Of a DNA stretch of 64,000 bases, positions 26,522 through 36,215 are shown in pieces (position 1 is the stretch's first letter; each line of letters starts with the position of its first letter). The DNA is from Simkaniaceae bacterium (GTDB taxonomy: Bacteria; Chlamydiota; Chlamydiia; Chlamydiales; Simkaniaceae): the NCBI GenBank assembly GCA_018399075.1, contig CP073763.1, positions 744,001 through 808,000 of the forward strand. Direction: 5' to 3'. Both the position numbers and the translations under genes were made by a program. Below the pieces are notes generated by a model. The model made no database searches and was not told the origin of the DNA. It was given only the letters and a program-made list of their open reading frames with translations.

Positions 26522-27132
26522 AAAAACTTGCGATTTACTTTGCTGGAACTGTCCAAAAAGATCATGAAGTGATGGAATCACGATGGACGGAAGAAGACTT
26601 TACCATTCTTGAGCAAAAACTTGCTCCTCAAATGTTAGCATTTCTAAATCCATCACTAAGGAATGATGACCTATGTGATCAAAAGTCTGTTTTTGGTCGT
26701 GATATGTCCCAAGTCTTTATGGCGGATATTGTTTTTGTCGATGCACGACATCGTCGTGGTCTTGGGGTGGGTGCCGAGATGATGTGGGCAAAGTTCCATG
26801 CTAAGCCTGTGATTATCCTTGCTCCAAATGGAACCCATTACCGCAAAGCAAAGACAGAAATCCTAGGGACCCTTGTTAACGAATACGTTCATCCCTTTGT
26901 CCAAAACTTAAGTGATAAAATCGTTTCTTCGGTTGAGGAAGGGGCTGTTTGGATCCAGAGTTGGCTAAGTGGAGAAAGCGGGATGGTCAAAGATCTAACG
27001 ACCATTTATGAAGCGATGCGCCACTACCAGCATACTCAGTATAACCATGACCACCCGATGAAAGAGCTTGTTGAAGGTTGTTCATTCCTAGAGAAGACCT
27101 TTAAAGGGATTCCTTCCCTCCTCCAGAATTAG
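26518..27132 (+). CDS. nucleoside 2-deoxyribosyltransferase-like protein
   Basis: 204 residues. IYFAGTVQ at the N terminus, then ADIVFVDARHRRGLGVGAEMMWAKFHAKPVIIL, matches the nucleoside 2-deoxyribosyltransferase fold (Asp and catalytic Glu in G-x-x-x-E). Such enzymes swap bases between deoxynucleosides or hydrolyse modified nucleotides. The C-terminal 70 residues have no clear match. Coupled with the methyltransferase; both may act in nucleotide salvage, which is inference. Confidence 0.65.
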   Translation: MKKLAIYFAGTVQKDHEVMESRWTEEDFTILEQKLAPQMLAFLNPSLRNDDLCDQKSVFGRDMSQVFMADIVFVDARHRRGLGVGAEMMWAKFHAKPVIILAPNGTHYRKAKTEILGTLVNEYVHPFVQNLSDKIVSSVEEGAVWIQSWLSGESGMVKDLTTIYEAMRHYQHTQYNHDHPMKELVEGCSFLEKTFKGIPSLLQN

Positions 27133-27142
27133 TGAGAATCCT

Positions 27143-27913
27143 ATGAAAATAATAGGTTGGATCACGTTTTGTTTATTGACACTTTACGCGAGTGCTGATG
27201 TGATGGAAATCTATACTATGAGTGAGCTTCGTCCCTATTTAGATGAAGAAGTATTTGTTATCTTTGATGTTGATATGGTCCTTGTTCAAACAAAAGATCC
27301 TGCGTTTCAAATGGGGAATATGAAACAACACCGGAAGATTGTTCATGCAATAACTAAGGATCTTACTCCTGATGAGAAAGATCACCTCGTTAACTTAATG
27401 GTTGTAGGATCTGAAGCAATTCTGATTGATGAAGAGACTCCAAAAGTTTTTCAAGAAATTACGAAGAGGGGAATCAAAGTCATAGCACTGACTGCTTCAT
27501 ATACAGGTTCTCTTGGTTCCATTGAAAATATGGGAGAATGGCGTATTAAAACACTTCGTGGTTTAGGTTATGATTTTACCGATTCCTTTCCATTCGTGAA
27601 GAAAAAGACATTCACCCAATTTCCAAAAGTCAATGGAGACTATCCTCGCTTTGATCAGGGGATTCTTTTTGTAAATGGAGGTGCAGGAAAATATACAAAA
27701 GGGGATGTTTTAGAAGCCTTCTTCCTCCATAGTGATTTTATGCCGAAAAAAGTCCTCTTCGTAGATGATCGTCGTCCTAATTTGGAAGCTGTCGAAAGGA
27801 CTCTCCCAAAAGAAGTTGAATTTCTTGGATTTCATTACTTAGGAGGAGCCTCTTATCGAGGTGAGACCCTTTCTGAAGAAGTGTTTAAAGCTTCTTGGGA
27901 ATCACTTAGATAA
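27143..27913 (+). CDS. exported HAD-like DUF2608 protein
   Basis: 256 residues with a signal peptide (ITFCLLTLYASADV). The HAD nucleophile motif is FVIFDVDMVL (D-x-D), with VIALTAS as motif II and FVDDRRPN as the terminal acidic motif, all in place as in DUF2608 proteins of chlamydiae and legionellae. Probably a periplasmic or secreted phosphatase-like enzyme. It is 10 nt after the previous gene and ends directly at the first copy of the 112-bp repeat. Confidence 0.75.
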   Translation: MKIIGWITFCLLTLYASADVMEIYTMSELRPYLDEEVFVIFDVDMVLVQTKDPAFQMGNMKQHRKIVHAITKDLTPDEKDHLVNLMVVGSEAILIDEETPKVFQEITKRGIKVIALTASYTGSLGSIENMGEWRIKTLRGLGYDFTDSFPFVKKKTFTQFPKVNGDYPRFDQGILFVNGGAGKYTKGDVLEAFFLHSDFMPKKVLFVDDRRPNLEAVERTLPKEVEFLGFHYLGGASYRGETLSEEVFKASWESLR

Positions 27914-28021
27914 AAAAAACTCCCAGGTGCCGCCTGGGAGTCTCTATTGGGATTTTCTTATGTCAAATATGCTATCTTGGTATCAATTATACCATAGACA
28001 AGTGTTTATTTTAAAGATTTA
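27910..28021. repeat. 112-bp direct repeat, copy 1
   Basis: Near identical to 28076-28187: one A fewer in the internal run ATT(A)GGG and one more in the leading A-run. Spans the DUF2608 stop codon edge, a GC-rich hairpin, and the palindrome TGGTAT-CAATT-ATACCA. Copies are 54 bp apart. Confidence 0.95.
27912..27979 (-). ncRNA. candidate small RNA, tandem copy 1
   Basis: Read leftward the repeat forms a complete small transcription unit. An extended -10, TGGTATAAT (TATAAT at 27986-27991), with a weak -35 TTAAAA 17 nt before it, would start an RNA near 27979. It would end at a perfect 9-bp stem (ACTCCCAGG/CCTGGGAGT, loop of 5) with eight U, giving about 68 nt. No open reading frame with a ribosome site fits. 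Transcription is not shown. Confidence 0.5.
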
Positions 28022-28075
28022 ATTAACTTGTTGATTACAAAAGGCTTAAACAAATTATCGATTAACTGAATAGGG

Positions 28076-28187
28076 ATAAAAAAACTCCCAGGTGCCGCCT
28101 GGGAGTCTCTATTAGGGATTTTCTTATGTCAAATATGCTATCTTGGTATCAATTATACCATAGACAAGTGTTTATTTTAAAGATTTA
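28076..28187. repeat. 112-bp direct repeat, copy 2
   Basis: Second copy, lying between copy 1 and the end of glyQS (28204). Same hairpin and palindrome. The 54-bp spacer between copies (28022-28075) shows nothing recognisable. Confidence 0.95.
28078..28145 (-). ncRNA. candidate small RNA, tandem copy 2, also glyQS terminator
   Basis: Same elements as copy 1: TGGTATAAT with -10 at 28152-28157, predicted start near 28145, terminator stem 28084-28092 with 28098-28106, then seven U. As it directly follows glyQS on the same strand, the hairpin also terminates the glyQS mRNA; a simpler reading is that only the terminator matters. Confidence 0.5.
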
Positions 28188-28203
28188 TTTAAGTCGTTAA
28201 TTT

Positions 28204-31173
28204 TTAAAGGTTTTGGATCTTACCAAAGTCGAGAAGCAGGGAGAAGTGGGAAAAGACCTCCTGCAATAGGGCAATCCTATTCGAGCGAATCTGGGGTTCA
28301 TCGGCTAGAATTTTGACTTCATCAAAGAGGGCGCTTAGAGGGGAGCGGAGTTTAGCAAGGTGTTCAAAGGCTCCTTTATAATCCCTATCAGTAAGAACCT
28401 CTTTAAATGGCCCTTCCAATGAAGAGAGGGAAGCATAGAGGTTTTTCTCAGCATTTTCCTGAAAGAGGTTGGGCTTAAGGGACTGCTTTTTCTCAGCACC
28501 AATTTGCCCCTTAGCTCGCTTATAGACTTCATAGAGTCCTTCAAAGTTATCGCTAGCTCTAAAAAGATTGAGAGCCTGAGTTTTTAAATACTGGTCGTAA
28601 GGGTTGGTGCAACGTCCTTGTAGAGAAGCTTCAATTTCATCTTTTTGGAAACCATACTCTTCAAGGACTCCTTTAGCTCTGTTAGTAATAAAGTCGAGAA
28701 CCTCTTCATCTTTAATAAAAAGGCTTAAGTCAAGGTTGAGTTGATTTTCAATCAGGATTTTGATCACACCAATGGCTTGACGTCTCAGAGCATAAGGGTC
28801 ACTTGATGATGTTGGCTTAAGTCCCACTTTAAAATAGGAAATAAGGTTATCGAGTTTATCAGCAAGGCTGAGGATCATTCCTGTTGGAGAAGCTGGAATA
28901 GGCCCTCCCTCAGATTTAGGGAGCCAGTGCTCTTCAATGGCATTAGCGATTTCTTCTTCTTCCTTTTGATGGAGTGCATAATATTTCCCGATTGTTCCTT
29001 GAAGGTCGGGGAATTCTTGAACAAGTTCTGAGGCTATATCAGCTTTACAAAGAGTCGCAGCGCGCTCAATCCTTTTTTCTCTTCCAAGGTTTAAGGCTTG
29101 AGAAAGGGTGATTGCTAAACGTTTAAGACGATCCACCTTTTCTGCCATTGTTCCAAGCTCTTTTTGGAAGATGATCATCTCAAGCTTTTTTGCAAAAGCA
29201 TCAAGAGAGGTTTTGAGATCTTCTTCATAGAGGAAAACACCATCGGAAAGGCGGGCTGATAAGACATTTTGGTTCCCTTCCCTAATCACATCATTGGGAG
29301 TATTATCGGCGGTAATGACAAAGAGGGGGGATAAGGCCCCAGTTTGTAGAACTAAAGGGAAGTACTTTTGGTGTTCCACCATTTCAGAGATAAGAACTTC
29401 ATCAGGAATTTTTAAAAAGGCTTCATCAAATGAAGCTGAGTCAAGTTCTGGCCACTCTGCTAAATATAGGACTTGTTTAAGGACCTTTTCTTTCTGGATT
29501 GCGGTCGTGACTGTTCTCTTTTCAATCTCTATTAATTGACTTTCAATAGAGCGTCTTCTCTCAGCAATATCAACCATCACCTTGTGCTTTTTAAGACACT
29601 CAACGTATTCAGAAGCTGTTTTTAGAGTAAATGTTTGATTGCACAGTTGAGAGTGACCAAAGGAAGTGTTTCCTGTGACAACTTCAGCGATTTCAAAAGG
29701 GACAACGCTTTCTCCATGAAGCGCTATGATCCATTTAAAAGGGCGAGCATAAGAGACATCGAGATCAGACCAGCGCATCTTTTTAGGAAAAGATAAATCG
29801 GTGATCATTTTTGGAAGTTTTTCGCTTAAAATTTTTGCTGCAGAAACCCCTTTTTCAGCAATATCAGCCATTAGATAGTCTTTTCCCTTAATTTCCTGAA
29901 TATAGAGGAAAGGGTGATTCGGGACTTCAGAAAGCTTAGGAGGATTTTCAATTCCGAGTGATTTAAAAAAGCCCAGGCCTTGCTTTGTCACATTTCCTTC
30001 TCCATCAAAGACTGTTTCTACCGGAGGACCTTTTCGTTTGACCTCCTTTTCTTCAGTTCCCTCGACAAGATCTTTGACCAAAACAGCAAGACGACGGGGC
30101 GTTCCGTAGGTTTGGAGAGAATCATAAGAAAGGTTTGATTCTTTTAGGAGTTTTTCTAATCCTATTTTTAAATTTTGACAGCCAATAGGGACGAAGACGG
30201 CTGGGAGCTCTTCAGAACCAATTTCTAATAGAAAATCACTCTTTTCTTTTGGATTAAATGTTTCAGGAAGAGGTGGAAGAGAAATGGTTTTTTCCCGTTT
30301 TTTAAGCCTTTTTAAAAGGGGGAAGCCAAGTTTTTCTCGAGTAGCTAAAAACTCTGCTGCTGCAAGTTTTGCAAGATCGCGTACGCGGGTAATATAGCCC
30401 GTTCTTTCAGTGACCGATAAAACCCCTCGAGCTTCCAGCATATTGAAGGCATGGGAGGCTTTCATCACAAAGTCATAGGCAGGAATGGAGAGGTTTTCGC
30501 TAATAAGACGTTTGGCCTCTTTTTCATAATCATTAAAATGGCGGAGCCACATCTCAGTAGAGGCTTTGTAAAAGTTGTAGTTGCTCCATTCCACTTCATT
30601 TCTATGATAAATGTCCCCATAGGTGAATTGATCATTATACTTCATATCGAAGAAGTTATCCTTCTTCTGAACAATCATCGAGAGACGTTCAAGGCCATAA
30701 GTCAGTTCAACACTAATAGGCTTTAAAGGAATTCCAGCAACCGATTGAAAGTAGGTAAACTGTGTCACCTCCATCCCATCAAGCCACACTTCCCAACCAA
30801 GACCCCACGCACCAAGGGTAGGAGATTCCCAATCATCATGAACAAAACGGATATCATGTTCATTCAGGTTAAAGCCCAGACATTCGAGCGATTCAAGGTA
30901 AAGGTTTTGAATATCAAGGGGAGAAGGCTTCATAATTACTTGAAGCTGGTGGAAGAGTTGCGTACGGTTGGGGTTTTCTCCGAATCGACCATCTTGAGGG
31001 CGACGAGAAGGTTCAACATAAACAGTATTATAAGGTTCAGGACCAAGGGAGCGAAGGAAGGTGGCTGGATTGAATGTACCTGCACCCACTTCGACATCAT
31101 GCCCATGCTGAATAAGGCACCCTTTTTCAGCCCAAAAATTCGATAATTTACTTATAATCTCTTGAAAAGTCAT
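28204..31173 (-). CDS. glyQS: glycyl-tRNA synthetase, fused alpha and beta subunits
   Basis: Charges tRNA-Gly. 989 residues as one chain: residues 1-~290 are the alpha (GlyQ) catalytic part, with [36 protein letters not shown] and ELTYGLERL; ~315-989 are the beta (GlyS) part, starting [11 protein letters not shown] with [10 protein letters not shown] and [18 protein letters not shown]. Most bacteria have two genes; the fusion is a chlamydial trait. No good ribosome site precedes ATG 31173, 51 bp from divergent rlmN. Confidence 0.96.
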   Translation of the reverse strand: MTFQEIISKLSNFWAEKGCLIQHGHDVEVGAGTFNPATFLRSLGPEPYNTVYVEPSRRPQDGRFGENPNRTQLFHQLQVIMKPSPLDIQNLYLESLECLGFNLNEHDIRFVHDDWESPTLGAWGLGWEVWLDGMEVTQFTYFQSVAGIPLKPISVELTYGLERLSMIVQKKDNFFDMKYNDQFTYGDIYHRNEVEWSNYNFYKASTEMWLRHFNDYEKEAKRLISENLSIPAYDFVMKASHAFNMLEARGVLSVTERTGYITRVRDLAKLAAAEFLATREKLGFPLLKRLKKREKTISLPPLPETFNPKEKSDFLLEIGSEELPAVFVPIGCQNLKIGLEKLLKESNLSYDSLQTYGTPRRLAVLVKDLVEGTEEKEVKRKGPPVETVFDGEGNVTKQGLGFFKSLGIENPPKLSEVPNHPFLYIQEIKGKDYLMADIAEKGVSAAKILSEKLPKMITDLSFPKKMRWSDLDVSYARPFKWIIALHGESVVPFEIAEVVTGNTSFGHSQLCNQTFTLKTASEYVECLKKHKVMVDIAERRRSIESQLIEIEKRTVTTAIQKEKVLKQVLYLAEWPELDSASFDEAFLKIPDEVLISEMVEHQKYFPLVLQTGALSPLFVITADNTPNDVIREGNQNVLSARLSDGVFLYEEDLKTSLDAFAKKLEMIIFQKELGTMAEKVDRLKRLAITLSQALNLGREKRIERAATLCKADIASELVQEFPDLQGTIGKYYALHQKEEEEIANAIEEHWLPKSEGGPIPASPTGMILSLADKLDNLISYFKVGLKPTSSSDPYALRRQAIGVIKILIENQLNLDLSLFIKDEEVLDFITNRAKGVLEEYGFQKDEIEASLQGRCTNPYDQYLKTQALNLFRASDNFEGLYEVYKRAKGQIGAEKKQSLKPNLFQENAEKNLYASLSSLEGPFKEVLTDRDYKGAFEHLAKLRSPLSALFDEVKILADEPQIRSNRIALLQEVFSHFSLLLDFGKIQNL

Positions 31174-31224
31174 CTATTCAGAAACGCTTGTTTATGTAAT
31201 AATATTGCCCAACTAGGAGATAAT

Positions 31225-32286
31225 ATGCGAGAATTTTGTGGCCTCTATGCAAAAGAAGTGAAAAACTTTCTTGAAGGAGAAGGTGAAAAAGCTTTTCGAT
31301 CAAAGCAACTTTTTGATTGGGTCTATCAAAAGGGGGCCACTCAGTATGGAGAGATGCTCAATATCCCCGAAAGCCTCCGGAGTCTTCTTAACGAGAAAGT
31401 CTCTTTAGGACTTTTAACACTTGAAAAAGTTGAGGATTCAGAAGATGGGGAAACAGCGAAATTTTTATGGAAACTTCCCTGTGATCGTTTTGTAGAGTCA
31501 GTTTTAATTTCAAGCGGAGAAAGACGAACGGTTTGTGTCTCTTCCCAAGTTGGATGTCCGGCAAAATGTTCATTTTGCGCATCGGGAAAAGAGGGGCTTA
31601 TCCGCAATTTGACCTCTGCTGAAATTGTTGAGCAAGTCGTTTTAATCAACCACTATTTGATTCAAAAAGGGGAGAGAGTCTCTCATATTGTTTTCATGGG
31701 AATGGGAGAGCCTTTAGAGAATTATGCTAGTGTGATTCGAGCGTTGAAGATTTTTATTGATCCTGAGCTGTTTAACTTCTCTCCAAGGAGAATTACAGTA
31801 TCGACTGTAGGGATGGCTCCCAATATTAAACGGCTGATGTTAGAGGGGATTAAGGTTAATTTAGCCCTTTCCCTACATGCCCCTAATCAAAAGATTCGAA
31901 AAAAAATTGTTCCCTATGCTCGGAAATACTCTCTTGAAGAGGTGTTAAAAAGTGTTCGCGACTATGCAAGGTTTACAAAGCGGGATATAACCTATGAATA
32001 TGTGATGCTCGATGGGATCAATGATCAAAAAGAAAATGCAGAAGAACTTGCGTTGCTTCTCAAAGGAGATCAATGTTGCGTTAACCTTATCCCTTTCAAT
32101 CCTGTTCCAGGCATTCACTTAAAAAGGCCTGAAAGAGGGACAATTGAAGCCTTTAGAAATATTTTGACTAAAAGAGGGATCAGAAGCACCTGGCGCTATA
32201 CAAAAGGAAAGGATATTGCTGCAGCTTGTGGACAATTAGCACTAAAGCAAAAAAAACCTTTAGAAATTGATGGGAAATTAGTATAA
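31225..32286 (+). CDS. rlmN: 23S rRNA/tRNA adenine-C2 methyltransferase RlmN
   Basis: Radical-SAM enzyme that methylates A2503 of 23S rRNA and A37 of some tRNAs. 353 residues; radical motif C111-x3-C115-x2-C118 (CPAKCSFC), GMGEPLENY, and VNLALSLHAPN as in RlmN. The terminal Cys region (AAACGQLA) supplies the resolving cysteine. ATG 31225 is chosen because AGGAGA is 4-5 nt upstream; the longer frame from 31162 runs into glyQS and lacks a site. Confidence 0.94.
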   Translation: MREFCGLYAKEVKNFLEGEGEKAFRSKQLFDWVYQKGATQYGEMLNIPESLRSLLNEKVSLGLLTLEKVEDSEDGETAKFLWKLPCDRFVESVLISSGERRTVCVSSQVGCPAKCSFCASGKEGLIRNLTSAEIVEQVVLINHYLIQKGERVSHIVFMGMGEPLENYASVIRALKIFIDPELFNFSPRRITVSTVGMAPNIKRLMLEGIKVNLALSLHAPNQKIRKKIVPYARKYSLEEVLKSVRDYARFTKRDITYEYVMLDGINDQKENAEELALLLKGDQCCVNLIPFNPVPGIHLKRPERGTIEAFRNILTKRGIRSTWRYTKGKDIAAACGQLALKQKKPLEIDGKLV

Positions 32287-32359
32287 GGGGCAGAAAACAG
32301 ACCTTTATGTTATTATGAGAGCCGTAAGCAAAGTATCAGCATCTAGAGGAAGTATACCA

Positions 32360-32947
32360 TTGAAGCTCCCCTTAATTCTAACCATTAGCAGGATTTTCAT
32401 TAGTCCGATCTTTTTAATTTTTTATTTGAAATACCAACAGCTAGGTATTTCTCTCAATGCACTCCCTTTTATTCTGATTTTTTTACTTCTTATCTCTGAA
32501 CTTTCAGACTTTTTTGATGGGTTTTTAGCCCGAAAATTTAATCTAGTGACGGAGCTTGGAAAAATTCTTGATCCGATGGCCGATAGCATTACCCGGCTCA
32601 CAATCCTTCTCACTTTTACGCAAGGGTTTATTAGACTTCCTCTTCTTCTTGTCTTTGTCTTTGTCTATCGAGATGCAATGATTAGTACCCTTCGAACAGT
32701 TTGTGCTTTTCGTGGGGTAACCCTTGCGGCTCGAACCAGTGGGAAAGTCAAAGCTGTCCTGCAAGCCGTCTCTATCTTTGCGATTCTTATCTTGATGATT
32801 CCCTATGCATGGGGAGCTCTTTCCATTGTTCAACTTCAAGATATTAGTCTTATGATTGTCTCTGCTGCAGCCGTTTATACCGTCTTTGCTGGAGCTGAGT
32901 ATATTTGGGCTAACAGGGGATATATCAAGCAGGCTTGGAAGAACTGA
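32360..32947 (+). CDS. pgsA: CDP-diacylglycerol-glycerol-3-phosphate phosphatidyltransferase
   Basis: Makes phosphatidylglycerol phosphate at the membrane. The CDP-alcohol motif D-x2-DG-x2-AR-x8-G-x3-D-x3-D is perfect (SDFFDGFLAR to GKILDPMAD). 195 residues with several membrane helices. I chose TTG 32360, which has GAGGA 9 nt upstream and the usual start LPLILTISRI; an ATG at 32315 would add 15 polar residues. The 3' end overlaps glgA by 23 nt. Motif cannot exclude another CDP-alcohol acceptor. Confidence 0.85.
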   Translation: MKLPLILTISRIFISPIFLIFYLKYQQLGISLNALPFILIFLLLISELSDFFDGFLARKFNLVTELGKILDPMADSITRLTILLTFTQGFIRLPLLLVFVFVYRDAMISTLRTVCAFRGVTLAARTSGKVKAVLQAVSIFAILILMIPYAWGALSIVQLQDISLMIVSAAAVYTVFAGAEYIWANRGYIKQAWKN

Positions 32948-34418
32948 TTGCTTGGTAAAGATCTAAATACTTCTGGGCAGGCTCCTTCCAACTCCAATCT
33001 TTTTTGAATCCATTCATTTGCATAAGGCGCCATTTTTGTAGGTCATTCTTATGATGTTCAAAAGCGCGGTCGATCGACCAGCGGAGACTATCATTTGAAG
33101 GGAAATCAAAAGTATACCCATTGCGCTTATTCATAGAAACTTCTTCATTGTCAATATCAAAGACTGTATCATTTAGTCCTCCAACTTTATGGACAATGGG
33201 AATAGTTCCATAGCGAAGAGCTATCATCTGGGTAAGACCGCAGGGCTCAAAAAGAGAGGGGATAAGAATGCAATCTGCTGCTGCATATGTGAGGTGAGCA
33301 AGTTTTTCATCGAAGAGGAAATGGAAGTGAACATGGGGGTTGTCTCGATACTCTTCTGCAAGAGCTTGAAACTCCGCTCTTAATTTTGGTTCAGGAGTGG
33401 ACCCTAAAAGGATAAATTGACCTCCCTTTTTTAAGACATATTCGATCCCAAATCGGATCATCTCAGGTCCTTTTTGCTGCACAATTCGTGAGATGCAAGT
33501 AAAAAGAAGAGCGGGGTCATAGTCCATCTTTAACTTTGAATAAAGGGCTTTTCGATTTTCAATTTTAGCTTTTTCAACTTCATCAAGGTTTGATCCATTT
33601 GATGGATAGTTTTTTTCTATAAAAGGGTCTGTTTCTGGGTTCCAATAGGAAGTATCGATTCCATTAAGAATTCCCCGAAGCTTCTCCTTTCTTTTTACTA
33701 AGATAGACTCTAGCCCGAACCCCTCTTTTCCTTGAATTTCTATTGCATAGGTTGGGGAAACTGTTGTGAGAAAGTCTGAGTAATTAAGCCCCCCTTTTAA
33801 AAGGTTCAGCTTTTCGGGCTTTGATTGATCTTGCAGCTTATCCTGTTTTATAAGGTGCTCTGTATGAAGTCCGATTCTTCCGAGTTTCTCTGGTGAGCAG
33901 ATTCCTTGGTATTTCATATTATGGATAGTCGTTATGATCCCACCAATTTTCAATCCAAGTGATTTATACATTTCATGATAGAGAGGAGCTGCAAGTGTAG
34001 TGAGCCAATCGTGAAGATTTAAGATATCAGGATATTTCCCCTTTTTTAAGAGGTACTCCATCGCAGCTCTAGTAAAATAAGTGAAGCGGAGGAGATCGTC
34101 TTCTTCCCCATAAATAACCCCTCGTTTAAAATATTTAGCCTCTTCATGTGGCTCAATCAATAGAAGAGAAATTTCTTCATACTCTGCTGACCAAATCGTA
34201 TTTTTACACTCATTCATTTCTTCATAGGAGATGAGCCCCTCCATATCGACTTTCAAATTTTTAAGTTTTTTTCTATCGATATGATCATAGAAGGGGATAA
34301 TCACCTCAACCTTTTCTCCAGCCTCGATGAGGGCTTTTGAAAGGCCAGCTGTGACATCACCTAGCCCCCCAACTTTTGCAATTGGGGCAAGTTCTGTTGT
34401 CAAATGAACAATGTACAT
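32925..34418 (-). CDS. glgA: glycogen synthase (ADP-glucose)
   Basis: GT5 enzyme that elongates glycogen from ADP-glucose. 497 residues: N-terminal KVGGLGDV motif (15-22) binding ADP, GIITTIHNMKYQG, and the C-terminal GT-B half with CISRIVQQKGPEMI and PSLFEPCGLTQMIALRYGT (E-x7-E region). Full length, all motifs intact. Chlamydiae use glycogen as a carbon store. No ribosome site stands before ATG 34418. Confidence 0.94.
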   Translation of the reverse strand: MYIVHLTTELAPIAKVGGLGDVTAGLSKALIEAGEKVEVIIPFYDHIDRKKLKNLKVDMEGLISYEEMNECKNTIWSAEYEEISLLLIEPHEEAKYFKRGVIYGEEDDLLRFTYFTRAAMEYLLKKGKYPDILNLHDWLTTLAAPLYHEMYKSLGLKIGGIITTIHNMKYQGICSPEKLGRIGLHTEHLIKQDKLQDQSKPEKLNLLKGGLNYSDFLTTVSPTYAIEIQGKEGFGLESILVKRKEKLRGILNGIDTSYWNPETDPFIEKNYPSNGSNLDEVEKAKIENRKALYSKLKMDYDPALLFTCISRIVQQKGPEMIRFGIEYVLKKGGQFILLGSTPEPKLRAEFQALAEEYRDNPHVHFHFLFDEKLAHLTYAAADCILIPSLFEPCGLTQMIALRYGTIPIVHKVGGLNDTVFDIDNEEVSMNKRNGYTFDFPSNDSLRWSIDRAFEHHKNDLQKWRLMQMNGFKKDWSWKEPAQKYLDLYQAISSSKPA

Positions 34419-34526
34419 AAGTGTTATTTAAATGAATTGGAAGAGGAAGTCAATAAAGAGCTTAATGCGCGCAGTTAAGAGAAGATTTTTATTGATATAA
34501 TAAATTTTTAGAAGTTGAGTCAGAGC

Positions 34527-34556
34527 TTGAAAAGAATTGTATCATTCCCATATGAT
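34527..34556 (+). promoter_or_regulatory. promoter of tRNA-Gln (and prs)
   Basis: TTGAAA (34527-34532), 18-nt spacer, TATGAT (34551-34556), 20 nt before the tRNA. Confidence 0.65.
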
Positions 34557-34576
34557 GGACACTTGTTAAATTTTGC

Positions 34577-34648
34577 TGGGGTGTAGCCAAGCGGTAAGGC
34601 ACCGGTTTTTGGTATCGGCATGCGGAGGTTCGAATCCTCCCACCCCAA
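34577..34648 (+). tRNA. tRNA-Gln (anticodon TTG)
   Basis: Complete cloverleaf by eye: acceptor stem TGGGGTG/CACCCCA, D arm, anticodon stem CCGGT/ATCGG around loop TTTTGGT (anticodon TTG), T arm GGAGG-TTCGAAT-CCTCC. The weak U1-A72 pair is typical of tRNA-Gln. Discriminator is A and CCA is not encoded, so it must be added. The prs ATG follows 19 nt later. Confidence 0.95.
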
Positions 34649-34667
34649 TAGTTTATAGAGTTAGTAC

Positions 34668-35609
34668 ATGTCTAAACATCCGTTTATGCTTTTCTCTGGA
34701 ACATCCCATCCGAAACTTTCGGAAGAGATTGCAAAAAGCTTAGGAGTTAGTCTTGGAAAGGCTCAAATAGAATTATTCCCTGATGGTGAGATAGGCGCTC
34801 AAATTTTAGAGAATGTCCGTGGTAGGGATGTTTTCGTGGTGCAAAGCATTGCGAAAAAACCCAACTTCTATCTCATGGAGCTTCTGATTTTAATCGATGC
34901 TCTTAAAAGGGCCTCTGCACGATCAATCGTTGCTGTCATTCCTTATTTTGGGTATGCCAGGCAAGATCGCAAAGACAAGGGACGGGTGCCGATAACGGCA
35001 AAACTCGTGGCAAATCTGCTGGAGACAGCAGGAGTGACTCGGGTTGTAACAATGGATCTTCATTCAGAACAGATCCAAGGATTTTTCGATATCCCAGTCG
35101 ATAATCTCTATGCGCAAAGTTTGTTTGCGGAAGGGATTAAGAAACTCGGAATGAAGAGTCCAGTTGCCTGTGCCCCTGATGTGGGAAGTGCTAAACTTGC
35201 CCGTCTTATGGCTAACGAACTGGGAGCCGGCTTTGCGATTGTTGATAAACAGCGGATGAATGCAAAAGATGTGGAAACACATGCACTCATCGGTGATGTG
35301 CAGGGAAAGGATGTGGTTCTTGTTGACGATATTTGTTCAACAGGGGCGACGCTTAAGAAAGCGTCTGAAGCAGTAAAAAAAGCTGGGGCTTCCCGCGTTA
35401 TAGCGGCGGTCACCCACCCTCTCTTTAATGCAGAGATGGTGAATGGATCGGAGATCGATCACTTTTTAGTTGCTAATACCGTTCCATTGCCCGAAGAGAT
35501 AGACCATTCTCAAATTGACACCCTCTCTGTAGCCGGGATTTTTGGTAAAGCGATTGATTGTATCGTCAATAACGAGTCGATCAGCTCTCTTTTCCGCCCC
35601 CGCACCTAA
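34668..35609 (+). CDS. prs: ribose-phosphate pyrophosphokinase
   Basis: Makes PRPP from ribose-5-phosphate and ATP. 313 residues: FPDGEIGAQI, YFGYARQDRKDKGRVPITAK (ATP-binding flexible loop), MDLHSEQIQGFFDIPVDNL and PRPP motif VVLVDDICSTGATL. It begins 19 nt after tRNA-Gln with no own promoter or clear terminator between, so its mRNA is likely released from a joint transcript. First gene of a run to ispE. Confidence 0.95.
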   Translation: MSKHPFMLFSGTSHPKLSEEIAKSLGVSLGKAQIELFPDGEIGAQILENVRGRDVFVVQSIAKKPNFYLMELLILIDALKRASARSIVAVIPYFGYARQDRKDKGRVPITAKLVANLLETAGVTRVVTMDLHSEQIQGFFDIPVDNLYAQSLFAEGIKKLGMKSPVACAPDVGSAKLARLMANELGAGFAIVDKQRMNAKDVETHALIGDVQGKDVVLVDDICSTGATLKKASEAVKKAGASRVIAAVTHPLFNAEMVNGSEIDHFLVANTVPLPEEIDHSQIDTLSVAGIFGKAIDCIVNNESISSLFRPRT

Positions 35610-35651
35610 TCACCCTTAGGACAAGTTACTAAATATAAATCTGGAGTGTTT

Positions 35652-36209
35652 ATGAAACTCACAGTGTCCAAACGGACTGGAGAAACAAAAAGTGAGCTTA
35701 CAAAGCTCAGATATCAGGGTGATATTCCCGCAGCTGTTTACTCTAAAGGTAAACCTTGCGATAGAATCATCGTGAAAGGGGCCGAGTTTGAAGCGGTTTT
35801 AAGGCAGCTACCGAAAGGGTACCTTCCAACAACCATATTTGAACTCGATATTGATGGAAAGACAATGAAGGCAATCGTTAAAGATATTCAGTATCATCCA
35901 ACGACCTATCGTATTCTCCATCTAGACTTTTTAATACTTGAGCCTAAGATACCTGTTGATGTGAAAGTTCCTATCAACTGCATTGGAGAAGCTGATTGCG
36001 TTGGAGTGAAACTTGGTGGTTTTGTCAGACCGGTAAAGCGCCACGTTGAAGTGAGGTGTTTACCTGATGACATCCCTACAGATTTCAAGATCAATATTAA
36101 AAGTCTTGAAATTGGACAATCGAAACGGGTCTCTGATATTGAAGCCAGTGAAATGGTTCGCCTTTTAGCGAAGCCAAAAGAAATCCTCGTTGTGATTGCA
36201 AAACGGTAA
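35652..36209 (+). CDS. rplY: 50S ribosomal protein L25/CTC family
   Basis: 185-residue long (CTC) form: 5S rRNA-binding L25 domain (TGETKSELTKLRYQGDIPAAVYSKGK) and C-terminal beta domain with PVDVKVPINCIGEA and PDDIPTDFKINI. ATG 35652 has GGAG 5 nt upstream; a GTG six bases earlier is less likely. Order prs-rplY-pth is common in bacteria. Confidence 0.93.
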   Translation: MKLTVSKRTGETKSELTKLRYQGDIPAAVYSKGKPCDRIIVKGAEFEAVLRQLPKGYLPTTIFELDIDGKTMKAIVKDIQYHPTTYRILHLDFLILEPKIPVDVKVPINCIGEADCVGVKLGGFVRPVKRHVEVRCLPDDIPTDFKINIKSLEIGQSKRVSDIEASEMVRLLAKPKEILVVIAKR

Positions 36210-36215
36210 ACGGTT

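Noticed and set aside
27910-28187. CRISPR-like array
   Set aside because: Only two 112-bp copies with one 54-bp spacer and internal promoter/terminator elements; nothing like a CRISPR repeat.
31162-31224. Longer N terminus for rlmN
   Set aside because: Would overlap the divergent glyQS start, has no ribosome site, and adds residues absent from the family.
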